From: Phoronis australis
Taxonomy: Eukaryota > Phoronida > Phoronidae
Assembly (NCBI GenBank): GCA_002633005.1
Contig: NMRA01000053.1
Coordinates: 940,129 to 998,779 of the forward strand
DNA: 58,651 nucleotides
Reading direction: 5' to 3'
Below the pieces are notes generated by a model. That model searched no databases. It was not told the DNA's origin and saw nothing but the letters and a program-made list of their open reading frames with translations. The first letter of the stretch is position 1; each line of letters starts with the position of its first letter. Positions 1-12,538 of the stretch are shown in pieces. The position numbers and the translations under genes were made by a program.

Positions 1-686
1 GGACTACTGAAAGAATTGATTGTTATGATACATGCTTAAAAATTTATGTTCTGCGTGCTTTACAACCTTGACGGCAATTAGCAAATCACAGCCAATGCTC
101 AACATAACTGGGCCTAAGTTAAATTTGAGTTTGGTGTGGAGCTAATAATCACCTTGATCACAAAAACGTTTCAGTACTGCAAGTCTCAAATTCACTAACA
201 GTGCCTCTCCTACATATGTTTCTTCACTTCAAGTCGTGTGTCTTGGTACCGTGCGTGCAGCAGTGTCGTGTTAGCAGTGCCACCTGTTGACAGTAAAGCA
301 CTCGGTCATGTGGGTAGCTTTTGCAAGGTCGTCCTGGAAGTCCTTGTTATTTACCAACACCTTTACAACTGAGTGGTGGTGAAACTTGAAAGTGTCGTGC
401 GACAAAAACAACACAGCCACAAAAATGTCCTTGTATTAATGTTTTGTTCATTTTCAGTATTGGGAATGCTCATACATTTACTATTTGATTTTTCCCAACG
501 TATTGAGTTATGAAATAATTCTGTTGTTAGTGTATCAGTTGGTCTTCATACTCTTTGCGTTGTGGTCAGGTAAATATTTTTACTTATGGAACCAATTTTA
601 GTTGAAATCAGTTTTTAGCCGCTTTTGAACTTCAGGCGTTTGACGGTGACACTCGTGTGTCTCAATGTTCACTCTCCATATTGTAG

Positions 687-773
687 GTGGTGGCCAGTGG
701 CAGAATGATGGCTTTGGCAGCTATAACCAGCAGGGTTACAGTGGGGGTCCAGTGAAACAACAACAGAGCTACA
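687..773 (+). CDS. hnRNP A-like exon carrying the M9-like tail
   Basis: The exon enters in phase with two bases of a Gly codon and leaves with one base of a Ser codon. It encodes the Gly/Asn/Gln/Tyr-rich M9-like segment, including GPVK. Acceptor AG is at 685-686 and donor GT at 774-775. Reading on through the donor gives non-glycine-rich sequence, so splicing here is preferred. Confidence 0.8.
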
Positions 774-1006
774 GTAAGAACACCTTAAGTACACCTCTTG
801 CAGCAAAATTTTCTAGTGTCCAAAGTTATTTGTTGAATAAATATCGTCGTCCTCAGTGCCTCGTTCACTCCGGTGGTGTTTGCTGAAAAGTTGTTAACTT
901 AGTGTTTAATAGTGCGGTGTTGATATTTGCTCAAGATCTTACATGATGCATTTCAGGTGGTGGTGGTGGCGGTGGCGGCTATGGAGGAGGCTACAACAGG
1001 CGGTAG
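687..1006 (+). CDS. hnRNP A1/A2/A3-like protein, C-terminal exons (5' part lies before the window)
   Basis: Two exons are visible, 687-773 and 957-1006 (stop TAG 1004-1006). The first follows the acceptor ttgtag and ends at the donor a|gtaag. The second follows tttcag. The reading phase joins exactly: the split codon a|gt gives Ser. The joined tail has the motif NDGFGSYNQQGYSGGPVK, then a Gln/Ser patch, seven glycines and YGGGYNRR. Vertebrate hnRNP A1/A2B1/A3 end in a similar NDFGNYNQ..GPMK stretch, the M9/PY-type nuclear import signal bound by transportin, followed by glycine-rich sequence. The role is therefore probably nuclear pre-mRNA binding, splicing and mRNA export. No obvious PY pair is present here, which departs from canonical M9. 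The RRM exons are outside the window, so family assignment rests on the tail alone. A related but distinct hnRNP gene lies 25 kb downstream on the same strand. Confidence 0.8.
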
Positions 1007-1044
1007 ACCTTTGGTTTCCACTCCATATTACAGTCCCTGTTTTG
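957..1044 (+). CDS. hnRNP A-like last coding exon plus start of 3' UTR
   Basis: The coding part, 957-1006, encodes a poly-Gly run and YGGGYNRR before TAG. The exon then probably continues as 3' UTR to 1044, where a strong donor (ttttg|gtaagtg) begins. The stop lies 38 nt before that junction, short of the usual 50-55 nt needed to trigger nonsense-mediated decay. Confidence 0.75.
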
Positions 1045-1279
1045 GTAAGTGTAAGCTTATTTTGATCACAAAATTTTCATCCTACACCATAAGCAGTTGT
1101 TCGTTTAAAGACTGTCGCAGCTAAAGTGAATTGCCAGTGTTTAATGTAAAATTTTAATGCATTATTTTAAATATTCTGTTGAGTTATTCAATACTGAATT
1201 GCATATATGCTATGAATTGCATTTAGCCGTTGTGTATACCATGAGATTAATTGATTTTTTTATTTTATTACACATCTAG
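1045..1279 (+). other. Probable 3' UTR intron of the hnRNP A-like gene
   Basis: The donor GTAAGTG at 1045 and the acceptor ttttattacacatctag ending at 1279, with a T-rich tract before it, define a 235-nt intron entirely in the 3' UTR. The terminal exon would run from 1280 to about 1725. Some vertebrate hnRNP A genes also carry spliced 3' UTRs. Inferred from splice-site quality only. Confidence 0.5.
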
Positions 1280-1701
1280 GTAAACACTTATAGTTATAAG
1301 TTAAGAGCAGTGAGGCGAATTTATAGCTATGAGTCGGGGAGTACCACAGTCTGTACTTAGCCACAGCCAGTTTCAAACGTTACCCAGCAAGCAATAGTGA
1401 CTATGGAATACGTCTAGATATAGGAAGCTGGCAGAGGACATAGCATTAGACCGAGGTTATGAAAGAGGCCGTCCTAGATTTATGTTAAACGTGGTTGCCT
1501 GTCACTATCATCGTACTAGTGTTTTTGAAACTGACTGTAATACAGTGAGTTAAGAGACTCTGCTGATTCTCGGCGACACCCATCATCCAATCAGAAGTTG
1601 CTTCGGTTTTAGTGAGAATAGTTGTAATTTTATCTGTGTATGTGTGTTGCTCTTTTCCAACCGAAAAGTCCGGAATTTTTATTATATTTTCTTGTATGTA
1701 A

Positions 1702-1707
1702 AATAAA
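1702..1707 (+). promoter_or_regulatory. Poly(A) signal of the hnRNP A-like gene
   Basis: AATAAA followed by the GU/U-rich sequence tgtctttgtactgtct...tttattgtttctg. It is the first canonical signal after the stop codon that has a convincing downstream element. Cleavage is expected near 1720-1730. Confidence 0.65.
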
Positions 1708-1729
1708 GTGAATTGTCTTTGTACTGTCT

Positions 1730-4700
1730 AGTTTATTGTTTCTGATTATTCAGTTGACTATCGAAAAGTATTGCATATTCTCAGTGACATTTACTCTAAT
1801 ATATTGGATTTGAAAATGAACTATATACTCATTTTTTTGACTGATATATATACAGATAAACTTGATTTTACCATGAGAAAGCTTTACCTTTAGGAGACCA
1901 ATTACTCTTCCCAGTTTTTCATTGATACTATTTTCCTGTGCTTTGATTGGCACCAACTTGCAAATGGTTGTGCCTAAAATGATGTGTTTAATGAGGGAGG
2001 CTCTTGTCATGACACTTGTATGAACACTAGCCTTTAGCGGAGACGTGCTGGCCATAGGCCGACTGAGTTATCTTTCTAGGAGTTGGTATATGAAGTCATT
2101 GCTTAAGTACATGACAGTAGCTCAGAGTTCAGGTAAATATCGTATTCCTTTGTGATATTATATTTCTCTTTGTTTACGTGTTTATTGCCTTATGTAATAG
2201 CAATGAATGGTAATTAGTACCACTTAGTTCATTCAAAGTTGCTTAAATACTAATTTCATGAATGTGTCATGCATTTTCATCGCAATCCTGATAATATTAA
2301 GAGTTAAGTGTGGTGCTGAGTTCAGACGTTTGGGATTTGAGTTTTGTGTCGTGGTTTTCACCTGATGTCCTGTCCATTCCTAGGAGTTTTTTTCTGGAGA
2401 GATTTCTAAGAATCTTTTAGAGCAAGGTCCTTTTTGGTAAAAGACGGGCATTGTAGTAAAACTAGTTTAATCCACTTAATTTATTGGGGTTACATGGCAT
2501 CAGTATGGTTGGTATTTTGCTGCTGATTCATTCAGGCCTCTGGATTTTATTTTTTTAGGAACTGTGGGTTTCCAGCATTAATGAAAAGGGCCTTAGAAAA
2601 TGATTTCGGGTTGGAAAAGTTTTTGTCCAGCTGATATTTTCTAGTTGAAGCTTTGAATAATCGGAATTTCTGCTGACGAATATTTAAATAGAGTGTTCAG
2701 ACATCATATTGTTGTGTGAGCTTTTGTCTCGTTCGAATGACTGTTTGAATGAAAATCACCCAGCTCGCCTGGTCCTTTAACAAGTGTTTCTTTGCAAAGG
2801 TTTTGCCTCACAAATCAGTTGCAGTAGAAATTCTTTAATTCTGGACGAAGGCAATTGTTTAAATTTGGATTTAACAGATAGCAACAATGCTGATGAGGCA
2901 GTTTTTTCTCGTTTATTTTTGTCGAGGAAGTTGGCAATTTAAGCTTTTCCACGAGGTTGTGTTCCAAGAATTCAAACCATCTGGATTGATAGCATTAGGA
3001 TTGATGAAAGGGATTATCCCATCTGACTCGATTAAATCCAAGTTGACTATGTTATCTATGGACTCCTTTCTGTCAGTTGTGTTATCATGTTTCACTGGTG
3101 TTATAAACCGAATCAAAGGTTTGGCCTCAAAACAATAGTGTTCAAAGGTAGCACTGCATGGTCTAATACCTTAGGTGAGCTGAAGGGGAACTGTGATTTA
3201 GCATTTTCAAATTCAAAAGACTGCATGGAAGTTTGAGTATTGAAAATTTTCATTGGTCTGTGTAGTGTGGGTTCATGTGTAAATTGTATTGCTTTGTATA
3301 CAGTTACAGTGTTGACTGGATGAATCTGATGCCTGAGCAGAAACTGACTGATCACAATGATTAAGTGCAGGTAAGAAAAATGCATGGTCTTGCGTACTTT
3401 AAGGTTACAAGGAGGTCATTTTTGTACTAAAATCCTGTGTTCATCCTTGACCAGTCACGTATGGCAACTCGTTCATTTGTTAGGTCAGAACTGATCACTG
3501 CTTGGATAGCTGTCGTAGACAGTGAGTGCGCAAGACTACCCTGGCACTTGTAACACCTTCAGAGATTAGGAGACGTATTTAGCCTTGCTTTTATAGCTAA
3601 CAAATTTCGACTATTGCACGTTCAGACTTCACTTATAATTCGAGATAGGAACAGGTGCATAGCTAATGTGTTGTCCATGGAATGCAGTCCTGGTTGTTCA
3701 AATTTGTTCTGACGGAAATGAGTGTCTAACGTGACCTCACTATCACTCCTAAGTGGGAACTTTTATTTGGACTACTTAACTAAAATTGGGTTTGATCTGT
3801 AAGTTCTTAAGCACAAGAGAAGTGATTTTTGGTTTCACGAAGAACCAGCAGTTGGGTATTCCTTGTGACTATGTTCAGAGCATAAAATGAGCATGCTGAC
3901 CAGGGCTTGGAATTCTATTTTAATGGGATTTCCTCTTGGTTTTGATTTCCTCATTTGATAACCTGTTTCCTCAATCCTCTTTTCTTTTCTTGTATCATTA
4001 GTTTCCAAGCCACCATGTTACTTGGCAAACAACACCTTGTTGGTGACTTTTCAGGGGGGGGGTTGAAGCTTGCGATAGGTCAATCATTTGATGAAACCCA
4101 CTGCATAGGTTACATGCAGAAAATTTTGTCTCTGCACGTGATACGCGAATCTCCTGGTTCTGAGGCTGTGTGTCGGACCAAAGACACTCTGGAAGAGCTA
4201 GTGTGATCACTGGTTTCCATAATGTATGACTACATCTCTACTGGAGATAATTTATTGTCTTCGGAAAATTCGACTTGCTGTAAAAACCATTCTGTACAAT
4301 TTCCCTCCACAAAAGGGATCCATTGCATTAATGAGCAGGGTTCACACAGCTACTTCTAAAAGTATGTCCTACTTTTCCTACTGTTTCTTTATATTCCTAC
4401 TTGAAAATTGTGTGAAAGAAAAGTTCCTACTTAAAGTTTTTCTTACTTCCTTCATCACTGACTCCATAATCGTGAGCTACAAGTAGAAATTGTTACATGT
4501 AGGACTTAGATAAAAGATATCACTTAAAGGTGCATTTTGTCTCATTGGAATTTTATAAATAGTTATTAATCAAAAATGCCTTCATTGCTAGTCCAAAGTG
4601 AGATCAACCTTTTGCAAAAAAATCGTGAAAATTACATACTCAAACATCAAACAAAAGCTCAAGAATTGACTTGAAATGATAAATGAAGCTAACAAGAGAG

Positions 4701-7070
4701 GGGTAGTCTTTCAATGCATGTCAGCCTGTTTTCCGTGTTTCTGCACTTCAATTATTGACATCTGCAAAGTACAGTGAATGTTGACGACATCTGGGTGCAG
4801 TGCCGCTGAATGAGGTTATGCATAAATGAATGCGCAGATTTAGTCGTAAACCTCTGCTGTTACTTTCCATTGGGTTTAAAAGTAGGTTATTCATAGACAA
4901 GTAATAAATACTTGTTTTATTCGTTTTCCAGTCTGATATGAGCGAGTGACAGTTGGAACTGTGCCGCAGATGACTGCCTCTGCAATCGAGCCAAGCGTCA
5001 GATCGACTTATCGCCGAGAGTGGTAAACCAACGAGAACAATGCTCTGCAGAATGGCTCGCGGGAGTCCATCGAATATGGAGCGAATGACGTCGCCAGCTA
5101 AAGGAACTTAAGTGACGTACAGATAGCTCGAGTAAGGGCGCACGTTGGCGCTGAAAATTGAATCTGTCATTATAGTATGTTTCAAAGTGGACAAACGTTT
5201 GAAGTTATTGGTAGATGTTTTCTACTGCTTGTGAAAATAAAAGCGGGAAATTATGATGAATGTGACAACACTGGCGTATCTGATATAGATACAGAATACT
5301 GCACTGTGAAAAGAAGAATATAACTACACTGATGTCCCATGGCTGAGTTTACCGGATTCGGATGTTTTCATGCTAAGTTTGTAAGTCTGTTCTTCCAGAC
5401 TGCCTGTTACTGTATCTTATGTGAGGCCATTCACAGCTCATAAACGAGACTGAAACCACGAATGTATTTTACGTGGGACAGCTTGATGTGGGCTCGCCCA
5501 TACTGTGCTATTCTAGTCTACCAATGTGATGTGAAACCAATTGACCTATACTCTATGTCTGTTGAGTTAGAGAGAGCTCATTTTGAAGTTGTTCAAACAT
5601 GATATTTAGATTTATGAAGCTTTAAAAAAGAATTTGAGTTATTTTTGTAAATACCCTATTTTTGCAACTACCACACCAGACTTGTAATCTTTTGTAACCA
5701 TACCACGACTTAGTGATCATGCTACCTTCAAAATTAAATGAAAGCTACCTTTATGGAATGAAACTACAAAAAAATGCNCTGTGCAGAAGGTCCAACGGTT
5801 TACATCCCTGGCCCCTGCAACTGTCGAGCCGCCTGTGCACATACAATCGCACTTTGCCCAATTCCACGAGGCAACATATGTTGACCCCCCCTGTGGTATC
5901 TTAGATCCGCCACTGAATTCCAGACATTAATTTTACTTAGACACAGCCCTAGACCTACCGGAGATAACTGTTTGGCCAGGACGAGATGAGTGTGTACCTG
6001 CAGCTATGAACCTGAATTTTTTTATCAAAATATTTCGTTTCAAGATTAGAAAAGCGTAAACAGTGCTATCGAGTCGGACACTATAGTGCATGTGTTGTCA
6101 GTAATCTATGACCTACTTTACTTCAGGAGTCCCACCAGTTGTGACCTACTTTTCATTTGGCGAAATTTAGCAGACGACAGAATAAAAATATCGGTGAATC
6201 TTCACTGATTTTATTCGAAAGATCATGAAATCTATGGAATCGTACAGATAATTCGACTTTACGGTACATGCCTAGCTTTACATGAACATATCGTATCAGT
6301 GGCCTTGTCATTTGACAGGTGAAGTTGGCCCCGAGGCCGAGGGGTTCTTCGGATTTTCGCTGGCTCCTTGAGCACTTACTTTTTCATCGTCACCTTTACC
6401 GAAATTTCCATATCATGAACTTACGATTCACTGTTGAAAAGCATCGCCTCTTGTCTCTGTCGACGCGTTTTCAAATAGTACAAAAACACTCATCGATTCC
6501 ACCAGGAACGTTTACCAACAGTGTATTTGCCTCTAACATCTCGTTCGAATGTCGGGTATCACGTGACTTTTCGCATAGGGGCGGAGCTTGCGATAGGTCA
6601 ATTGCCAAAATGCATTACAACCATACAGCTGTAATTTGATAGCAGGTTCTACCTCACGGTGAAGAACAACCCTAGCCGGGAAAGATTGCAACCACCGGCC
6701 ACTGCTTATTAATTTACATGTCATGTGTGAATGTCCGTCCTCGTTCCTGTCACAGTGAACAGCGTTTTATTGGACACACGGTATTTCCTTCCTCTCTCCC
6801 GACGGTTGTCTATGCATTGCAGTTTAGTCCATGTAAGGCCATTTTTACATGGCCCAAAAATAATTATAAAGAAGTAGATAATACCCCTATTCGCTTTGTG
6901 AAACCGACTCATTTCGGTAAAGATTTTGGAGTCTGTTGATCAACCACGGGGAAACCTGTGCTGAATGCCGCAGCTCACTGGTCTTGACCGTACGCTGGGT
7001 TTGTTCCGTTAGACTTTTGGGCTTCCTACCGTGTGTTCCATTCACAGTCTCAGCTTGGGTTTCACTGTGA
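1730..7070. other. Intergenic, no gene recognised
   Basis: The ORFs here are short (at most 106 codons), lack family motifs and often overlap on both strands. A MITE end with ATCCGCCACTG is at 5902-5915. The words gagcttgcgataggtcaat (6584-6602) and a near copy at 4064-4083 are shared, which suggests an old dispersed repeat. A single N is at 5778. Nothing else could be supported. Confidence 0.5.
5776..5915 (-). mobile_element. MITE fragment with CAGTGGCGGATCTAAGATA end
   Basis: The right edge gatcttag-type end (5900-5915, ...ttagatccgccactg) is the terminal inverted sequence shared with elements near 18.1, 50.3, 56.3 and 57.6 kb. A C-run (gacccccc) lies just inside the end, as in the other copies. 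The opposite end is not clear. Confidence 0.4.
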
Positions 7071-7287
7071 TATATATTTATTGAAGGATACACAGAACAT
7101 ACAAAGAAATAATAACAAACCCAGAAACCGCGAAGCATTATATCTGGGTTGTAAACAATTCATAAATGAAACTTATATACATAGAGATATATACAATTAA
7201 GTAGTATCTAAAATAAGTATTCCAATACTTAGACATGCTATTACAGATATATAAAAACAAAAATATTTACAGATTCATGTAGGGAAA

Positions 7288-8070
7288 TCAGATGCAACAA
7301 TATTGATAAACGGTATATAAAAATTTGCTAACGTTGCTTAGGAGGAATTCGTTAAGAACAAAGTCAAGGTTAGGACTACCATTCAGTAATAATGTAACTC
7401 TAGTAGGGATATTATTACAAGAATTGAGAGCGTTAACAACTGATTGGTTATCATTGAGTGCACGAAAGAGTGAGTCTCTCAGGGATTCGATGAGGGGACA
7501 TTTGAAGAAAATATGAGGATAAGATTGATGGTCACCACATTTACAGTTTGGAGATACATTACTAAAGTTGTGCCTGAACTTGTCAGAGTTGAGGAAAAGG
7601 CCACATCTTGATCTGTACAATGCTATTTCGTTATCGCGGGTAAGGGAGAATTGAGTCAAGGGTGTTGAGTTATCAAAATTATGAAAAACAGTTCTAAAAT
7701 TATTTTTTATACTCGTAAAAGAGTTGCTTTCCTTAACAGAGACTGGAAGAGAATTCCAGTTGTTGATGCACATCATGACTGTAGACCTTCTGAATGCCTG
7801 ACTGAACGACGGAGGAATTGCATATGGGGTGGAGAATCTCAAATCACTACGATGGCCTTGTCTAATATATAGATCAAATATTTTTTTGACAGACACGTTG
7901 TTGACATTGTTTATTACCTTGAACGTAAATGTGGTCATGTGAAGATTGCGTCGAGTAGACAGTTTGGGCCACTTGAGACTATTCAAAACCTTAACACTAT
8001 TGGATCCCATGTAAGCTCCAGTTATGAGTAAGGCAGCTTGGGTGGTACTCTTCAGCTTTGTTTTATGTTA
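7288..8070 (-). mobile_element. Non-LTR retrotransposon remnant: C-terminal end of reverse transcriptase ORF
   Basis: A 240-codon frame stays open to a stop at 7288 and can be extended upstream to about 8070 as TTQAALLITGAYMGSNSVK. Features typical of the end of CR1/L2-like RT proteins are present: AALLITGA; a KVLNSLKWPKLSTRR..H segment; RRSTVMMCINNWNSLPVSVKESNSF, which resembles the usual R.S....VWNSLP..V..S.S...FK; and a terminal zinc-knuckle-like CKCGDHQSYPHIFFKCP. The catalytic palm and the endonuclease are missing, so this is a 5'-truncated copy, the usual form for these elements. The frame lacks internal stops, so the insertion is fairly recent. The clade is not certain. Confidence 0.75.
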
Positions 8071-10557
8071 CCAAGTGCCTGGGGATGAGACGCGCGTTCT
8101 CGAAAATATAGCTAATTTTAATTTGTCTATAGGAAATTCGCTAATTACAACTGCACACCGGAAGATCGAAATTGTTCCAAGAGTATGAGCGAGTGAATAT
8201 CGAGCTCAGTATCCAACAGAAGTACAGTGTAGTTTTCTCTCAAACTGGTTGTATAGAGCTCGTGAACGGTAACATTTCTCTGTTTCTTCAATGAGGCTTG
8301 AACAACTTGCATTCCAATCCCTAGCACCTTGCGAAGTTAAGCATCAAATTCTTGTGTAATAGTATGTTGTTAAAAATTTATAGTCCTGCTTTTGATGATT
8401 TTCCATCTAACTGAAATAAGTTTTCCAACAGTAGACTTAAGCGGCAGAAAGCCGTCACTAAATTCATTGAAAGTATACACGGTGCCGCTTGTCTTTAGCG
8501 GGACCAATGAACTCTATGCATCTCGTTGAGGGGGACCATGATTACACTCCTCATTTTCCTAGTAGTATTAATTTTCAAAAAGTCAGTCGGCTACACAGTT
8601 CAGTGATTCCGAGAGCTGTGATCTAGGAATCTCTCGAAAGCGATGCTCGTTCAGTCCTTTAAAATTCCGACTTGCCGTCATTCGATCAACCCGACACGAA
8701 GGTTTTACGTGTAAAACACTATAGGATGCTCGAACAGAAAGTTTCTTGTAACTTGCAAATGCCCGAGGCCTTATACCGCGTCACGAGCCATGAAACGAAA
8801 AAAAAAAAATTTAACAGAGAGCATACCACCCAAAAAAACAACCTAATTTGTGTCAATTTAGATCGAGTAGTTCTACTCCATAAGGGCACGGTTGCGTTAC
8901 CTGACACATGACGGCAGACGGAAGTGTTGAAATTATCCAATGACGTAATTGGTTTCACACGCAGTCTGTTCAGCAGTTCACAACACGGGTTACTGGTGTC
9001 GGCTTGTTGCTTGAATTCATCGTTTAATACCAGTAAATCATCAAACTTCGATGTAAAACCCTTAAAAATACATCGAGTTCTTACAAAACTGTGTTGTTTT
9101 ATTTCGCTCTTACGGATTTATTGGTGTTTGGACACACCGTAGCCTACAAAGTTCGGCAGGCTAATAAGGTCCGTAGCAAGAGTTTGTGGTCTGTTTGGAG
9201 ATAAATTCTACGTATTTTCCGTGAGATACAGACAGCAGGAGAACCTAGCTCTGTGTTGTTTAGACTTTTTATTTTTTTAGTTCTAAACACACAAAACGAT
9301 TGTCTTCCTGGCCAGTGGCTCGGAGCCCGTCGGGACCACTCGTTACTATCCAGGCCAGTGGCTCGGAAGCCGATCAGACATCACGAACATAAACCAGCCA
9401 AAGTTGGAAACTAAACTTCCAGTCAAGAAATACTAGTGAGCCAAAGAAGTGAAGTGCATGTGATTATTTTGGTGAATTAGCCACTGGAAACTGCAAATCT
9501 AATTACTCGTCGGGGGCCGCGAAGTCACTGGTTCCACTTGGCCACAGAACCGTCACGGCAGAAGTTTTAGCCTACATTGACAATCATTATTTGAATAATG
9601 TAAATGTAAATAAAGATTCCCTAACACCTGGCCGTGGTATAGAAATCAAATTGTCTCACAACAGTTTCTGTCAGCCGCAAACACTTATTCATGAGATCAC
9701 ACGGCCTCGGTATCCCGTCAATTACTTTTTACACATAAAGCCGTTAACGCAGTTGCTGGCTTCTCAAATCATTTGCACTCACGAACACTCCAAAGGCATT
9801 CCGAATTGCATCTAATGAGACACTTTGTTTCAGTTTTATATAAGTATTGGTGTATATCAGTCCTATCGTAGCTCTCTCTGTTGTTTCCACCTCGGCTAGG
9901 ACTTGGGGGAGATAGAGAATTATGACATATAGATGGCGCTTGGTATTCGCCCTAGCCGCCATGTTTCTTTTGTCTCTAAATCCATTGTTTAATTAGCGGT
10001 AAGATTCCCTCATTTATTGTAGCCTTAGCACCTGTCTAGCATTGTTAACCTATTGTAATCACACGTCACTTGTTAGCGACCTAGTATTTACCCCCTGTCT
10101 CTGTTCTTTCAGGTTACGATCATTCGTAGTTTGCTGTAACCAATAAACAGTGAAGAAATACTTGCGAGTTATTTTCTACTGAGAATAATTCATTTTGAAA
10201 CGGAAAGCTCAGTAAAATAAACGGCAACTCGGAATCCCTGGCGGCTTAGTAGACGAGAGCTCATCCCAACGAAAACTTCGCAGGTGGATCGTTAAGTTTC
10301 ACAGGCTATCAGTTCGAACAGGAATACAGTGATGAAGAAATACTAGGGAGGCGCCGTGAACAAGCTCAGACTACGGAACGTATGGATAATTATTTGGTAA
10401 GCCGGCATTCGTCAGGCACTGTCCCGCGACGACTGCAGGCCACAGACACGCATGTTTCACGGCCTCATACGTGTTACAGCGTACTTTTAATTCTGCACTA
10501 CCGCGAGCCACTTGCTAAGCATTTCGGACTCTCGAGGATGTCGAAAAAACGATATCG

Positions 10558-10591
10558 GGTGCATCGTTCGGACTAGCGGGAACGATGCACC
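10558..10591. repeat. Perfect 12-bp inverted repeat (hairpin)
   Basis: The arms ggtgcatcgttc (10558-10569) and gaacgatgcacc (10580-10591) are exact reverse complements separated by 10 nt. The stem is too short for a typical animal microRNA precursor. It may be the core of a palindromic repeat. Confidence 0.7.
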
Positions 10592-11197
10592 GCAGACATA
10601 GCGGCATTAACTCTGCAAATGAACCACTGACATCGCTGCGTCGTTTCTCACCTTCCTCACAGGTTAACGCGACACCTCTCGGCAAAGTAAGGTCGACCGC
10701 CTGCAAGGCGATGTGGACATAGCTGACCGATTAAGACGGCAAAAAAGACTAATTAAATTGGGTGGCATTCTCCTTTAAGCATCATTTATTTGCACCACTC
10801 GCAGCTCTTTTCCACCTAAGAAGTCGATCATGGACTTGAGGCACAAGTGACGCGGTTACTGCCGGGGGATTGCCGATAAAGCACCCGCCTCAAAACAAAT
10901 ATGAGAGCTTTTCCAGTCGGAAAATGACTGGACACTTCTTGGTAACAAAAATAAGTGACTTAAAGAAATGATTGTTTCCGAAACCGCGCCCAATGACGCT
11001 TTTGAGAACAACTAAGGACTTGAACCTGAAGAAATCATTTTCATCCAGAGCGCTTTTCAAAAATCTCCGGTAGGCCTATTATTAAAACAACCTAAACAAG
11101 GATTACCCAACGAGGCAGAATTACCAGAAATTCATTTCTATAGCTTGATTAAAAATTACGTGAAAGTTAAACCAATTTGGATTATTTATTCCGTACC

Positions 11198-11272
11198 CAT
11201 GGGCGAGGCAGCACTGAAAAAAGTGGGGCTATAGCTCCCCCCCCAGCCCCCTATGGTGCGCCCGGCCGCCCA
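11198..11272 (+). mobile_element. Short palindromic MITE, copy 1
   Basis: Shares gcactgaaaaaagtgggg, a central ggctatagc and agccccctatggtgcg with copies at 16645-16720 (reversed) and 37401-37478. The outer inverted repeats are more diverged here (gggcgaggca against tgcgcccggccgccca) than in the 37-kb copy. Confidence 0.65.
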
Positions 11273-12267
11273 GGCGGCCGGTAGTACCACTTTTGAAGGG
11301 AAACTTCAAGCTCATACGATCGTTCCACAAATTTAGCTAAGGAATAACGCAACGTAGCGGCATTGTTCTCGTATCAGTTACTACTTTTAATGAGATATTT
11401 GTTATTGGTTGTAATATAGTGTAGAGCCAGACGAGATCAATGTTACGTTCTTCATTGAAGCTACAAGACCCTGTGGTGTTCGATAACGCATCAGTCGATT
11501 TGGGCGGTCGACTAAGATTTTTTTCTCGCATCACGTATAGGCGTCCAAAATGTTCTCACTCACTCATGTCAGTTTCACGTGACGTACAATGCAGCTGGAA
11601 TTTGTTTTTCGCGAGTCGGCTTCGTAGCCAACAACGCGTACACTACTAAAAGAAAGACAAACACTTAATACTCTGTTCATTTACTGTTGTGATATACGTT
11701 TCACATATTAATGCCGTATTTAGTGTTACACTAAGTGGATTGAGTTGGTGAAGAATTCGCGAATAGCCTTTCAAAAGACTAAGCATATACTTCCAACTGT
11801 TAAAACATGCAAACAATATATAGTACAAACAAATCCACTTATCTGGGCACCGATATTTTTAAATATACTCAATATTTCAGTTCGTGCAACATTTTGTATG
11901 TATTGATTTTGATGCACACACATATTTATAAGAACATTGTCTCGTTATTGATACAAAACATTGTCTCATGCATTTTACCAGGTAAGTTTAAATAAACACT
12001 TGGTCACATTGAACACTTGAAAAAACGCCGGCGTAAAATAGTAAATTGATTATACATCACACCGCCACTTAGTGATAGAATATAAACTACTTTTATTACC
12101 TGGGCCATTTTGATGCTTACACTAAACTAGTCACGAATTTATGTTTCGAGTGAGAGAGTGGCCGGGAAGGGCGGTGGTGTTTTGTCAATGAAAGCTGACG
12201 AAGTATGATATGTGAGGTAAATAGTACTGAACAGAACAAAGGGTTCTAAATGCTGGATTAGGACAAA

Positions 12268-12303
12268 ATCATCATCATCATCATAATCATCATCATCATT
12301 ATT
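12268..12303 (+). repeat. (ATC)n microsatellite
   Basis: About twelve ATC/CAT triplets with one interruption (ataatc). Confidence 0.9.
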
Positions 12304-12538
12304 GTCTTAAAATATTAGCTTCTATATCCGTTGGAAGGGAACTTTATCGGAATAGACGTACGCGTTCTTTTTTGAAAGTCTGCTCGTAAAAAAATCAGCC
12401 ATCTGAGCGGCATACGATATACCACCTATATGTAGGGACAACCGAGGGGAGAACGATGCCACAGCAGCCGTATCAACTGTAAAACAGAGACAAGCAAACT
12501 TCTCGTATCTTCCTCGTTCAATCCCTGTCATCTGCCTT

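Larger units (their letters stand above)
8071..12538. other. Intergenic, no gene recognised
   Basis: Contents are a 43-bp tandem pair containing ccagtggctcgga (9303-9392), a perfect hairpin at 10558-10591, a palindromic MITE at 11198-11272 and an ATC microsatellite at 12268-12303. An AATAAA at 10142 follows an acceptor-like tttcag, but no exon can be tied to it. A 42-codon minus-strand frame near 8210-8340 reads like protein but matches no family I know. Confidence 0.45.

Noticed and set aside
540-570. Possible extra hnRNP exon ending at gtggtcag|gtaaat
   Set aside because: The donor looks fair, but the sequence before it is not glycine-rich or RRM-like in any frame.
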